NCBI RefSeq assembly: GCF_029626155.1
Contig: NZ_JARUBL010000001.1
Span: 6,848,501-6,912,500 of the forward strand
DNA length: 64,000 nt
From: Solwaraspora sp. WMMD1047
Lineage (GTDB): Bacteria; Actinomycetota; Actinomycetes; Mycobacteriales; Micromonosporaceae
Direction: 5' to 3'
Made by a program: the position numbers and the translations under genes
Notes under the pieces: model-generated
Seen by the model: the letters and a program-made list of their open reading frames with translations, nothing else
The model's database searches: none
What the model was told of the DNA's origin: nothing
Shown: in pieces, positions 40,698-48,893 of the stretch
How positions within the stretch are numbered: position 1 is the first letter of the stretch
How the letters are laid out: the number at the start of each line of letters is the position of its first letter

Positions 40698-41246
40698 TCA
40701 GTGCCGGCCCTCGCCGATCTCCTCCACCACCTTGGCGCAGAACGCCGGCAGGTCGTCCGGCTTGCGGCTGGTCACCAGCCCGTTGTCGACGTGCACCTCC
40801 TCGTCGACCCAGGTCGCCCCCGCATTCGTCAGGTCGGTACGCAGGCTCGGCCAGGAGGTGACCGTCCGGCCCCGGACCACGTCGGCGTCGATCATCGTCC
40901 ACGGCCCGTGGCAGATCGCCCCGACCGGCTTGCCCGCGGTGAAGAACGACCGGACGAAGCTCACCGCGTCCGGGTCGGCCCGCAGAAAGTCCGGGTTGGC
41001 CACCCCGCCCGGCAGCACCAGCGCGTCGTACCGGTCCGGGTCGGCCGCCGACACCACCGTGTCGACCTGGTACGTCTTTGACTTGTCCAGGTGGTTGAAG
41101 GCCTGGATCGAACCGGCTTCGAGGGAGACCAGCTCGACCTCGGCGCCGGCGTTCTCGATCGCCTCCCGAGGCTGGGTGTACTCCACCTCCTCGACGCCGT
41201 CGGTAGCCAGGAACGCCACCCGCTTGCCGGTCAGTTTCGCCGCCAT
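40698..41246 (-). CDS. DJ-1/PfpI-family protein (glutamine amidotransferase-like)
   Basis: Protein of 182 aa of the YhbO/PfpI group, related to protein deglycases and stress proteases. The nucleophile elbow AICHGPWTMIDADVV holds the catalytic Cys followed by His. VAFLATDGVEEVEYTQPREA supplies the conserved Glu, and VLPGGVANPDFLR is the family loop. AAGGAG lies about 10 nt before the ATG at 41246. Likely a cytoplasmic repair enzyme for glycated or oxidised molecules. Confidence 0.9.
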   Translation of the reverse strand: MAAKLTGKRVAFLATDGVEEVEYTQPREAIENAGAEVELVSLEAGSIQAFNHLDKSKTYQVDTVVSAADPDRYDALVLPGGVANPDFLRADPDAVSFVRSFFTAGKPVGAICHGPWTMIDADVVRGRTVTSWPSLRTDLTNAGATWVDEEVHVDNGLVTSRKPDDLPAFCAKVVEEIGEGRH

Positions 41247-41397
41247 CTCGTCCCACTCCTTCCGGTGTATCGCTGTTCGCGTACCGGTTGTCCTGCCCGG
41301 GTCGGAACCGCTCAAACCTGCCGTGACGGCCGCCACGAGGTCCGCCGCGGCGCCCGATGACCAGGTTTGGCGCGGGTGTCACCGGGGACCCGCCGGC

Positions 41398-43272
41398 ATG
41401 GCGACAGGGTCTACGGAACGGCGGCGGTTCGCCGAGGTCGTGGAGAGCTGGACCGGACGCGGGGTGCTGGTGGTCGGCGACGCCATGCTCGACGAGTGGC
41501 GGTTCACCGAGTCCGACCGGCTCTGCCGGGAGGCACCCGCGCCGGTGCTGACCCTGCGCCGACGGATCGCCTCGGCCGGCGGGGCGGCCAACGCCGCAGT
41601 CAACCTGACCGCGCTCGGCGCCCACGCGGCGCTGGTGGCCCCGGTCGGCGCCGACGTGGCCGGCGACGAGCTGCACGACTGTCTGGACCGGGCCGGGGTC
41701 TGCGACCGGACGGTGACCCAGGAGGGTCGGCCCACGCCGGTCAAGCGGCGGCTGCTCGCCGCCGACCAGATCCTGGTACGCGAGGACGAGGGCAACAGCG
41801 ACGAGCCGCTGCCGCAGCTCGGCGTACGCCGGCTGCTGACCGCCCTGAGCTGCGCGGTCGACGAGTTGCGCGCGGAGACCGGCGGGCCGGCGCCGACGCT
41901 CGTCATCTGCGACTACGGCCTGGGCGCGCTGCCGGAGCCGGTCCGGGCCTGGCTGATCTCCCACCGGGGCCGGTTCGCCACGGTGGCGCTCGACGCACAC
42001 GACCTGGCGCACTGGCAGGGCCTCGCCCCCACGGTGGTGACTCCGAGCTTCGCCGAGGCGATCCGGTTCCTGGACGGCCCTGGCCGCACCGGCGGGGCCC
42101 GGGCCACGGCCACCGGTCCGCTCGGACGCTCGACCTCCACCGGTCCGGCCGCCGGTGCGACCGCGAGCGTCAACGGACCGGCAGCGGCGGGCGGCCGGGT
42201 CACCGTGGTCGGGCCGGAGATGACGGCGGCCGGTACCGAGGTGGCGGTGGCCGGCACCGACGGGCGGGTGGGCAGCGACGAGGTGGCGCTGACCGGCGAC
42301 GACCGGGCCCGGCTGGCCCGCAGCCGGCTCGCCGAGCTGCGTGACCGGACCGGCGCCAAGGTGGTCGCGGTGACCCTGGACACCGACGGCGCGGTCGTCG
42401 GCGACGCCGACGGGAACCCCGAGCGCAGCCACGCCCGACCGGTGCCGGCCAGCTACGCGGTCGGGGCGGGAGACGCCTACCTGGCGACGATGGCCCTCGC
42501 GCTCACCGTCGGCACCCCGCTGGCCACCGCCACCCAGCTGGCCCAACTGGCCGCCACCACCACCGTCTCGGACACCGGCACCTGCGTCTGCCGCCGGGAG
42601 AGCCTGCTCGCCGCGCTCGGTTCGGCCGAGCACGACGACGGCTCGCCGATCGTGGTCGACCACGCCGGACTCGCCGAGCTGGTGGCCGGACACCGGCGGG
42701 CCGGCCGCAGCGTCGTGTTCACCAACGGCTGCTTCGACGTGCTGCATCCGGGACACGTTCGCTACCTGGCGCAGGCCGCCAGCCTCGGCGACCTGCTGGT
42801 GGTGGCGGTGAACTCGGACGACAGCGTCCGCCGGCTGAAGGGTCCGGACCGGCCGGTGAACCCGGTCGACGACCGGGTGGCCGTGCTGGCCGCACTCTCC
42901 TGTGTGGATCATGTGGTGGTGTTCGGGGAGGACTCCCCGACCGGGCTGATCGAGACGGTCCGCCCGGACGTGTACGTCAAGGGCGGCGACTACCCGCCCG
43001 AGATGGTGCCGGAGGCGCCGCTGGTCCGCCGTCTCGGCGGCCAGGTCCGCACCCTCGGCTACGTCGCCGACCGGTCCACCTCGGCGATCATCGACCGGAT
43101 CCGCGCCCAGGGCGAGCAGCGGTCCGGCGCCGCCGGCCGCAGCCCCGAGCCGGCCGGCCACACCCCGGCTCCCGAGCCGGCCGGCCGTGCCACGGAACCG
43201 GCTGGCCATGCCGCCGCTTCCGAGTCGGCCGGGGCGGTCCGGACCCCGCTCGGCTCGCCACCGGCGCCGTGA
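41398..43272 (+). CDS. hldE: bifunctional heptose-7-phosphate kinase / heptose-1-phosphate adenylyltransferase
   Basis: Two-domain enzyme of 624 aa that phosphorylates D-glycero-beta-D-manno-heptose 7-phosphate at C1 and then transfers AMP, making ADP-heptose. Kinase domain (PfkB fold, 1 to about 420): ASAGGAANAAVNLTALGAHA and SYAVGAGDAYLATMALAL with the catalytic Asp. It is interrupted by about 75 residues of Gly/Thr/Val-rich sequence (226-300). Adenylyltransferase domain: VVFTNGCFDVLHPGHVRYLA (HxGH) from about residue 440, then KGPDRPVNPVDDR and YVKGGDYPPEM. The tail after about 577 repeats EPAGH/R. Coupled by overlap to a GT2 gene. Confidence 0.9.
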   Translation: MATGSTERRRFAEVVESWTGRGVLVVGDAMLDEWRFTESDRLCREAPAPVLTLRRRIASAGGAANAAVNLTALGAHAALVAPVGADVAGDELHDCLDRAGVCDRTVTQEGRPTPVKRRLLAADQILVREDEGNSDEPLPQLGVRRLLTALSCAVDELRAETGGPAPTLVICDYGLGALPEPVRAWLISHRGRFATVALDAHDLAHWQGLAPTVVTPSFAEAIRFLDGPGRTGGARATATGPLGRSTSTGPAAGATASVNGPAAAGGRVTVVGPEMTAAGTEVAVAGTDGRVGSDEVALTGDDRARLARSRLAELRDRTGAKVVAVTLDTDGAVVGDADGNPERSHARPVPASYAVGAGDAYLATMALALTVGTPLATATQLAQLAATTTVSDTGTCVCRRESLLAALGSAEHDDGSPIVVDHAGLAELVAGHRRAGRSVVFTNGCFDVLHPGHVRYLAQAASLGDLLVVAVNSDDSVRRLKGPDRPVNPVDDRVAVLAALSCVDHVVVFGEDSPTGLIETVRPDVYVKGGDYPPEMVPEAPLVRRLGGQVRTLGYVADRSTSAIIDRIRAQGEQRSGAAGRSPEPAGHTPAPEPAGRATEPAGHAAASESAGAVRTPLGSPPAP

Positions 43273-44126
43273 ACCGGCCGCTGGAGCTCGGCGACCCGGC
43301 CGACTTCCGGCGCGGCCGGACCCTGGACGTACTCGTGCCTACCCGCAACCGGGCCGCGGAGCTGGCGGTGACGCTCAGCGGGCTGGCCGCGAACTCGGTG
43401 GCCGGGTTCGGGGTGGTGGTCAGCGACCAGTCCGACGGCGACCCGTCCTGGACGCATCCGGCGGTGGCCGCGATGGTCCGGGTGCTGCGCCACCGGGGGC
43501 ATCCGGTGCTGCTGACCCGCCGGCTGCCCCGGCGCGGTCTGGCCGAGCACCGGGCGTTCCTGCTCGACCAGTCGGCCGCCGGGTACGTGCTCTACCTGGA
43601 CGACGATGTCTGGCTGGAACCGGGCGCGGTGGCCCGGCTACTGATGGCCATGGTGGAACTCGACTGCGGCTTCGTGGGCAACGGCGTACACGGTCTGTCC
43701 TATCTGGATGACGTACGGCCGGAGACGCACCGGCACTTCGAACCGTGGCCAGGCCGGCCGGCGCCGGAGCGGATCCGGCCCGGTATGCCGCAGTGGGACC
43801 GGGCCCGGATCCACTCGGCGGCGAACCTGCTGCACGTGACGGACGCGTGCGACCTGGCCGATGGCGAATGGCTGGCGTACAAGGTCTCCTGGATCGGCGG
43901 CTGCGTGCTCTACCACGCGGGGCGGCTCCGGGCGGCCGGCGGATTCGACTTCTGGCACCGGCTGCCCGAGCGGCACCAGGGCGAGGACGTGGCCGCTCAG
44001 CTCGCCGTGCTGGACCGGTACGGCGGCGCCGGGATCCTACCCAGCGGCGCGTACCACCTGGAGTCGCCGACCACGGTCACCGAGCGGGAGGTGGAGGCCT
44101 GGGAGGTGGTCAGCCTGCCGGGATGA
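43269..44126 (+). CDS. family 2 glycosyltransferase
   Basis: Inverting GT-A glycosyltransferase of 285 aa. LDVLVPTRNRAAELAVTLSG is the nucleotide-binding strand. YVLYLDDDVWLEPGAVARLL contains the metal-binding DxD-type motif. SWIGGCVLYHAGRLRAAGGF and RHQGEDVAAQLAVLDRYGG form the acceptor/catalytic part (ED). GTG start overlaps the hldE stop by 4 bp, so the enzyme probably uses or extends a heptose-containing glycan. Overlaps the convergent GT9 gene by 17 bp. Confidence 0.88.
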   Translation: MNRPLELGDPADFRRGRTLDVLVPTRNRAAELAVTLSGLAANSVAGFGVVVSDQSDGDPSWTHPAVAAMVRVLRHRGHPVLLTRRLPRRGLAEHRAFLLDQSAAGYVLYLDDDVWLEPGAVARLLMAMVELDCGFVGNGVHGLSYLDDVRPETHRHFEPWPGRPAPERIRPGMPQWDRARIHSAANLLHVTDACDLADGEWLAYKVSWIGGCVLYHAGRLRAAGGFDFWHRLPERHQGEDVAAQLAVLDRYGGAGILPSGAYHLESPTTVTEREVEAWEVVSLPG

Positions 44127-45228
44127 GCTGGCTGCCGCCGGTCTCGGCCAGGTCGGCGACAGCCGCCAGCACCTCCACCACCGGCACGTCGGTCACGAAC
44201 GACTCCCGGTGCTCGCACTCACCGACGCCGTCGCGGTCCGGGTAGATGTCCCGACTGCCGTCCACCCCGCAGACCGGGCAGTGGATGGTCCAGGAGCCGA
44301 TTGGGCGGTGCCGGGCCCGCAGCGGCACGGCGCAGTTGATCAGGTTGCCGACCCAGAAGATGCCGACCGTCGGGGTACCGACCGCCGCCGCGACGTGCAC
44401 CGGCCCGGTGTCGTTGGAGACCACCACCCGGCAGCCGACGTAGAGCCCGATCAGGCCGCCGAGGGAGAGCTGACCGGCCAGCGACCGCACCGGGGCGCGG
44501 GCGGCGGCCACCACCCGGTCGGCGAGTTCGCGCTCGGCCACGCTGCCGGTGACCAGGACCTGGTACCCGTCGGCCGCCAGCGCGTCGGCCACCTCGGCGA
44601 AGCGCTCGGCGGGCCAGCGGCGGCGCGGGTCGCTGGCGCCGGGGTGCAGCGCGATCCTCGGCCGGTCCGGCTCACCCAGCAGGGTTCGCGCCTCGTCGAC
44701 GTCCGCGCGGGTGACCGCCAGCCGGGGCACCAGGGTCACCGGCTCGGCGCCGACCAGACCGGCGACCTCCAGATAGCGGACGATCTCCGGCTGGTAGTAG
44801 ACGTAGCGCAGCCAGCGGTCCAGCGGCGGGGCGTCGGCGGCCCGCAGTCCGGCGGTGACCCGGGCACCGAGCCCGGCGACGAGCGGGTTGGAGTTGGCGC
44901 CGCCGCCGTGCATCTGCAGCGCCAGATCGAAGCGTTCCCGCCGGGCGGCGGCGAGGAAGTCCGCCATCGCCATCGGCGGCTCGTCCGGGGCGGCGGCCCG
45001 GATCCCGTCCGCCGGCGGCACCACCAGCACCCGATCCACCGGGCCGGGTCGGTCGCGCAGCAGCCTGTCGTGCCACGGCGCACCGAGCAACACCAGCTCC
45101 GCATCCGGGTACGCGGACCGCAGCGCCTCCAGTGCCGGCAGGGTGAAGATGAAGTCGCCGAGAGCGTTCGCCCGCAGCACGGCGATCCGTTCGACCCCCG
45201 GCACCAGGTCCCGCACCCGGCCGATCAC
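44110..45228 (-). CDS. family 9 glycosyltransferase (heptosyltransferase-like)
   Basis: GT-B enzyme of 372 aa resembling LPS heptosyltransferases, which take ADP-heptose as donor. It opens with ERIAVLRANALGDFIFTLPA, and has IALHPGASDPRRRWPAERFA and VVSNDTGPVHVAAAVGTPTV, the GT9 donor-site signature. A Cys/Asp-rich segment near the C-terminus (CPVCGVDGSRDIYPDRDGVG) is shared by actinobacterial members. GTG start at 45228, 3 bp after the stop of the DUF2231 gene. Its neighbour hldE makes the expected donor, a coherent pathway. Confidence 0.9.
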   Translation of the reverse strand: MIGRVRDLVPGVERIAVLRANALGDFIFTLPALEALRSAYPDAELVLLGAPWHDRLLRDRPGPVDRVLVVPPADGIRAAAPDEPPMAMADFLAAARRERFDLALQMHGGGANSNPLVAGLGARVTAGLRAADAPPLDRWLRYVYYQPEIVRYLEVAGLVGAEPVTLVPRLAVTRADVDEARTLLGEPDRPRIALHPGASDPRRRWPAERFAEVADALAADGYQVLVTGSVAERELADRVVAAARAPVRSLAGQLSLGGLIGLYVGCRVVVSNDTGPVHVAAAVGTPTVGIFWVGNLINCAVPLRARHRPIGSWTIHCPVCGVDGSRDIYPDRDGVGECEHRESFVTDVPVVEVLAAVADLAETGGSQLIPAG

Positions 45229-45231
45229 CGG

Positions 45232-45864
45232 TCAGCGCAGTCCGGTGTCGGGGCGGTGCAGTTCCCGGTCTGCGGCCGGGTCGGCGGCGTCCGGTTCGAC
45301 CGGTTCGAGCTGGTCGACTGCGGTGGTGGCGGAACCCGCGGTGGGCTGTCCCGGCTCGGCCGACCGCCCCGGCGCGGCCGGCACGGTCGGGCCTGGTCGC
45401 AGCGAACTGGGTGCGTCGAGGTGCGCGTCGGAGTCCACGCCGACCCCGAGCCGGTCGACGAGTTCGCCGCCGAACCAGGCCCCGATGACGAGCCCGGCCA
45501 GGGCCACCACCTCGATGGTGACCAGGGCGCCGCCGGCATTCGGCTCGTCGGCCCCGGTGCGCAGCACCCAGATCCCGCCGAAGAGCAGCAGCACCGCCGC
45601 GTTGGTGAGCGAGTGCGCGACCGCGACCCGCTTGGCCCGGGTGCCGGCCGGGATCGCCAGCAGGTCGAAGATGCCCGCCACGGCCGCCACCAGACCGGCG
45701 AAGAAACCGACGCTGATGTTCCAGTAGGCCACCTCGCCGAGCACCCGCGGCCCGCCGAAGAGGTCGACCAGGTCAAAGATGACGCCGGTGGCCAGCAACG
45801 CCAGTGGGAACATCACCAGCATCGGGTGCACCGGATGGCCCAGTATCTTGAGTCGGCTCTCCAT
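45232..45864 (-). CDS. DUF2231 membrane protein
   Basis: Membrane protein of 210 aa. Starts MESRLKILGHPVHPMLVMFP, the defining GHPVHPML signature of DUF2231, with four hydrophobic segments (LALLATGVIFDLVDLFGG, VGFFAGLVAAVAGIFDLLAI, AAVLLLFGGIWVLR, VVALAGLVIGAWFGGELVDR). The C-terminal 65 residues are a Pro/Ala/Asp-rich cytoplasmic tail. ATG at 45864 with GGGAGG 6 nt upstream. Function unknown; may be haem- or redox-linked in some lineages. Possibly co-transcribed with the GT9 gene. Confidence 0.87.
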   Translation of the reverse strand: MESRLKILGHPVHPMLVMFPLALLATGVIFDLVDLFGGPRVLGEVAYWNISVGFFAGLVAAVAGIFDLLAIPAGTRAKRVAVAHSLTNAAVLLLFGGIWVLRTGADEPNAGGALVTIEVVALAGLVIGAWFGGELVDRLGVGVDSDAHLDAPSSLRPGPTVPAAPGRSAEPGQPTAGSATTAVDQLEPVEPDAADPAADRELHRPDTGLR

Positions 45865-45961
45865 GGTCGCCTCCCAGTCCGGCGGTAACCGGAGCGTCTT
45901 CATTACATTGCGCTGAGCTGATAATTCAGATGCGGTACCCCGATCCGGGCGAATCAAACCT

Positions 45962-45995
45962 GACCTACCGCCCACCAGGTCCGACCTACCGCCCA
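45962..45995. promoter_or_regulatory. Tandem 13-bp direct repeats in divergent promoter region
   Basis: GACCTACCGCCCA occurs at 45962-45974 and 45983-45995, a 21-bp period (two helical turns), in the 256-bp gap between the DUF2231 gene and the metallophosphoesterase. Candidate binding site for an activator or response regulator. Confidence 0.5.
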
Positions 45996-46120
45996 ATCGG
46001 GTGAACGACCCAGCGCCCCATCGGTCACACCGGACCGGGCACGACGCCCGGTCAGCCAAGGTGGGCGGTGCGCCAGAACGGATGGGATTAAGATCGTCCG
46101 GCATCTGGTATTGATGAGCC

Positions 46121-47677
46121 ATGTCGACAACAGTCCGGCGTTGGGCCGGGTCGTTGGTCGGGTTCGGGCGAGCCGCTGGACGGCGGATCGCCGCGGTCAC
46201 CGGCCCGGTGCGGCGGCATCGTGGTACGCGCCGAACCGGCCGCGCCGTCGTGATCCTCGTCGCCACCCTGGCCGGTCTGGTCGGCGGGATGCTGTTGGCG
46301 GGTCCGTCGTCCGGTGATGTCGGACCGTTCGAGGCGAAGTTCGCACTGACCCCGGCCTGGTCGGGAGGCACCGATGTGCAACTGCCGCCGCTGGGGGCGG
46401 TGTGGTTCGACAGCCACTACGGGCCGGTACGACTGACCGTACGGCTGGACTCGCTCGACCAGAACCGCACCCTCGCCCTGGCGTCCAGTCCCGACGCGTT
46501 GGCCGAAGCCAGCCGCACCGTGGTCGACGACGTCCGCAGCGGCATCATCCACGCGGTGATCCGCCACGTCGTAGCCGGGCTGCTGGGTGCGCTGCTGGTG
46601 GCCGTCTTCGTGCTGCGCACCCCGCGCAGGGTGGCGGTCAGCGCCGGGCTGGCGGTGGCGGTGATGGCGGCGACCGCGACGGTCGCGGTGACCACCTTCC
46701 GGCCGGAGTCGGTCGAGGAACCCACCTACCGCGGGCTGTTGACGAACGCGCCCGCGGTGATCGGCGACGCACAGGAGATCACCAGTCAGTTCGGCAGATA
46801 CCGCGACCAGTTGCAGCGCCTGGTGAACAACGTCAGCAAGCTCTACGGCACCGTCTCCACCCTGCCGGCGTACCAGCCGACCGCCGGCACCGTCCGAGTA
46901 CTGCACATCTCGGACCTGCACCTCAACCCGGTCGCCTGGCCGCTGGTCACCGCCGTGGTCCGTCAGTACGCGATCGACGTGGTCATCGACACCGGCGACA
47001 TCAACGACTGGGGTTCCCCACCGGAGTCCGCGTACGTCGACGCCATCGGCGACCTCGGGGTTCCCTACGTGTACGTCCAGGGAAACCACGACTCCCAGCT
47101 CACCGCCACCGCCGTGGCCCGGCAGCCGAACGCGGTGGTGCTCGACGACCAGATCGCCACGGTCAACGGTCTGACCATCGCCGGCATCGGCGACCCCCGG
47201 TTCACCCCGGACAAGCGCGACGCCGACGCCGAGGAGCCGGACGCCGACCCGGTCCGCGAGTCGGGGCGGCAACTCGCCACCACCGTCACCGCCGCCGGCG
47301 TCCCGGTCCACCTGGCCCTCGTGCACGACCCGGTCGCCGCCGAGCCGCTCAACGGCGTCGTACCCCTGGTGCTGGCCGGCCACCACCACGAGCGGAAGGT
47401 CAGCACCATGGAGCAGCTGCCCGACCGGCCGGCCACCCGGCTCATGGTCCAGGGATCGACCGGGGGCGCCGGACTACGCGGCCTGGAGAACGAGGAACCC
47501 ACCTCGCTGCAGATGTCGATCCTGTACTTCGGACCGCAGCAGGCGCTGGGCGCCTATGACGAGATCACCATCGGTGGCACCGGCCGCACCGACGTCACCA
47601 TCCAGCGCAAGATCCTCGATCCGGAGGACCAACCGCAGCCCTCGCCCTCCGGAACGCCGTCGAGCTCACCCCGGTGA
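46121..47677 (+). CDS. membrane-anchored metallophosphoesterase
   Basis: Protein of 518 aa with two or three N-terminal transmembrane segments (AVVILVATLAGLVGGMLLAG, HVVAGLLGALLVAVFVL, VAVSAGLAVAVMAATATVAV). A calcineurin-like phosphoesterase domain from about residue 258 follows: HISDLHLNP, DVVIDTGDINDWG, YVQGNHDS (321 onward) and LVLAGHHHE. All metal-binding residues are present, so it should be active, outside or at the membrane. TATTGAT ends 5 nt before the ATG. Substrate could be a phospholipid, UDP-sugar or nucleotide. Confidence 0.88.
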   Translation: MSTTVRRWAGSLVGFGRAAGRRIAAVTGPVRRHRGTRRTGRAVVILVATLAGLVGGMLLAGPSSGDVGPFEAKFALTPAWSGGTDVQLPPLGAVWFDSHYGPVRLTVRLDSLDQNRTLALASSPDALAEASRTVVDDVRSGIIHAVIRHVVAGLLGALLVAVFVLRTPRRVAVSAGLAVAVMAATATVAVTTFRPESVEEPTYRGLLTNAPAVIGDAQEITSQFGRYRDQLQRLVNNVSKLYGTVSTLPAYQPTAGTVRVLHISDLHLNPVAWPLVTAVVRQYAIDVVIDTGDINDWGSPPESAYVDAIGDLGVPYVYVQGNHDSQLTATAVARQPNAVVLDDQIATVNGLTIAGIGDPRFTPDKRDADAEEPDADPVRESGRQLATTVTAAGVPVHLALVHDPVAAEPLNGVVPLVLAGHHHERKVSTMEQLPDRPATRLMVQGSTGGAGLRGLENEEPTSLQMSILYFGPQQALGAYDEITIGGTGRTDVTIQRKILDPEDQPQPSPSGTPSSSPR

Positions 47678-48139
47678 ACCCGTCGGGGCCGGTTGGCTCG
47701 GCGTCGGCGACCCGGGCGTCGGTGCGACGGATTCCGGCAGATACCGGCGTACCGAGGTAGCCACGACCGCCAGCCCGCCGGAGATGCTCGACACCTGCGG
47801 GTCGGATACGCCGTACCGCGCCAATGCCGCCCTGTCGACCTTCTCGACCCGGCCGGCGACCGTCACCACATCGGTGACCCGGACCTCGACCGTCTGGTCG
47901 GAGACCACCACCTGCCCGTCCGGCGGGAGGTCGGTGTCGGCGACGAGAAACGCCCGGGCGCCCAGGACCCGGGCAACCGTGGCGGTCAGGTCCACCGACG
48001 TGCCGGGCGTCAGCAGCAGCGCACTCGCCGACGGCGCCGCACCCGTGGGATCGGGTGCCGGCTCCGGATCGTCACCGGTGCACGCCGCCGCCAACGCCAC
48101 CACGATCGCACCCACCAGCAGGGCAGGGAACCGTCGCAT
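47666..48139 (-). CDS. putative lipoprotein
   Basis: Exported lipoprotein of 157 aa. The signal sequence is MRRFPALLVGAIVVALAAAC with a lipobox (LAAAC), so the mature protein would start at Cys20 and be acylated. The mature part is mostly beta-strand-like (VDLTATVARVLGARAFLVAD and DQTVEVRVTDVVTVAGRVEK), then a Pro/Ser/Thr-rich tail. GGGAGG precedes the ATG. It overlaps the convergent phosphoesterase gene by 12 bp. No named family recognised with confidence. Confidence 0.78.
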   Translation of the reverse strand: MRRFPALLVGAIVVALAAACTGDDPEPAPDPTGAAPSASALLLTPGTSVDLTATVARVLGARAFLVADTDLPPDGQVVVSDQTVEVRVTDVVTVAGRVEKVDRAALARYGVSDPQVSSISGGLAVVATSVRRYLPESVAPTPGSPTPSQPAPTGSPG

Positions 48140-48425
48140 GGCTGATCCGCCTCCCGCCCCGCCCACCGCGGGGAGGGTGGACGTCTACTGACCCACTGTC
48201 TCACGGCACCGCCGTGGCCGCCCGGACGCTCACCGGGCGGGCTCGACCATGCGCGCACGGTCCGACCACCTACCCAGCCGCCCGGCCCTGGGACACCGTT
48301 CCCTCGACCAGGTGCTCGTGACCGCTCGGCCAGAGTCGATGCGTAAGCAGGCACGACCGGAGCCGGATACGGTGAATCCCTCGCGTCGCATCACGACCCC
48401 GGCTAGTCGGCAGGCACGGAACGAG

Positions 48426-48845
48426 GTGCAGAAATTGAATCCGACCGCGGCTCAGCGCATCGAGGCCGTCGCGCTCGCCGCCCTCGCCGTCGTCGTGACC
48501 ATCGCCGCCGGATACGCGTGGTGGTGGCCGCTGGCCCTCTTCCTCGTCTTCGACCTCTCCATGCTCGGCTACCTGCGCGGCCCTCGTTCGGGCGCGTTCT
48601 GGTACAACCTGGGGCACTCCTACACGCTGCCGGCGTTGCTCGGCGCGGTGGCGGTCGCCGCGGCCGCCATGGACGAACCGGCCGACTGGCTCGGGGTCCT
48701 GGCCGCCGCCTGGGTCTTCCACATCGCCGTCGACCGGGCCCTCGGTTACGGCCTCAAGACGCCGGAGGGATTCGAACACACCCACCTAGGCGAGATCGGA
48801 ACAGCCCGGCGGGCCCGGTCCGAGTCCCGGCGGAATCCCCGCTGA
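48426..48845 (+). CDS. DUF4260 membrane protein
   Basis: Membrane protein of 139 aa with four hydrophobic segments. It contains FDLSMLGYLRGPRSGAFWYN, LGHSYTLPALLGAVAVAAAA and FHIAVDRALGYGLKTPEGFE, then THLGEIG, all hallmarks of DUF4260. Function unknown. GTG at 48426 fits the family length; the open frame extends upstream to an ATG at 48339, but that part is not family-like. Confidence 0.78.
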   Translation: MQKLNPTAAQRIEAVALAALAVVVTIAAGYAWWWPLALFLVFDLSMLGYLRGPRSGAFWYNLGHSYTLPALLGAVAVAAAAMDEPADWLGVLAAAWVFHIAVDRALGYGLKTPEGFEHTHLGEIGTARRARSESRRNPR

Positions 48846-48893
48846 CCAACTGCCGAACCCTGTTGGACCTCGCCGGGCCACGGCTGATCTGCC

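Noticed and set aside
40216-41397. Apparent 5' extension of hldE covering the NUDIX and PfpI genes
   Set aside because: The frame is open by chance; real genes occupy both strands there and the HldE family start is at 41398.
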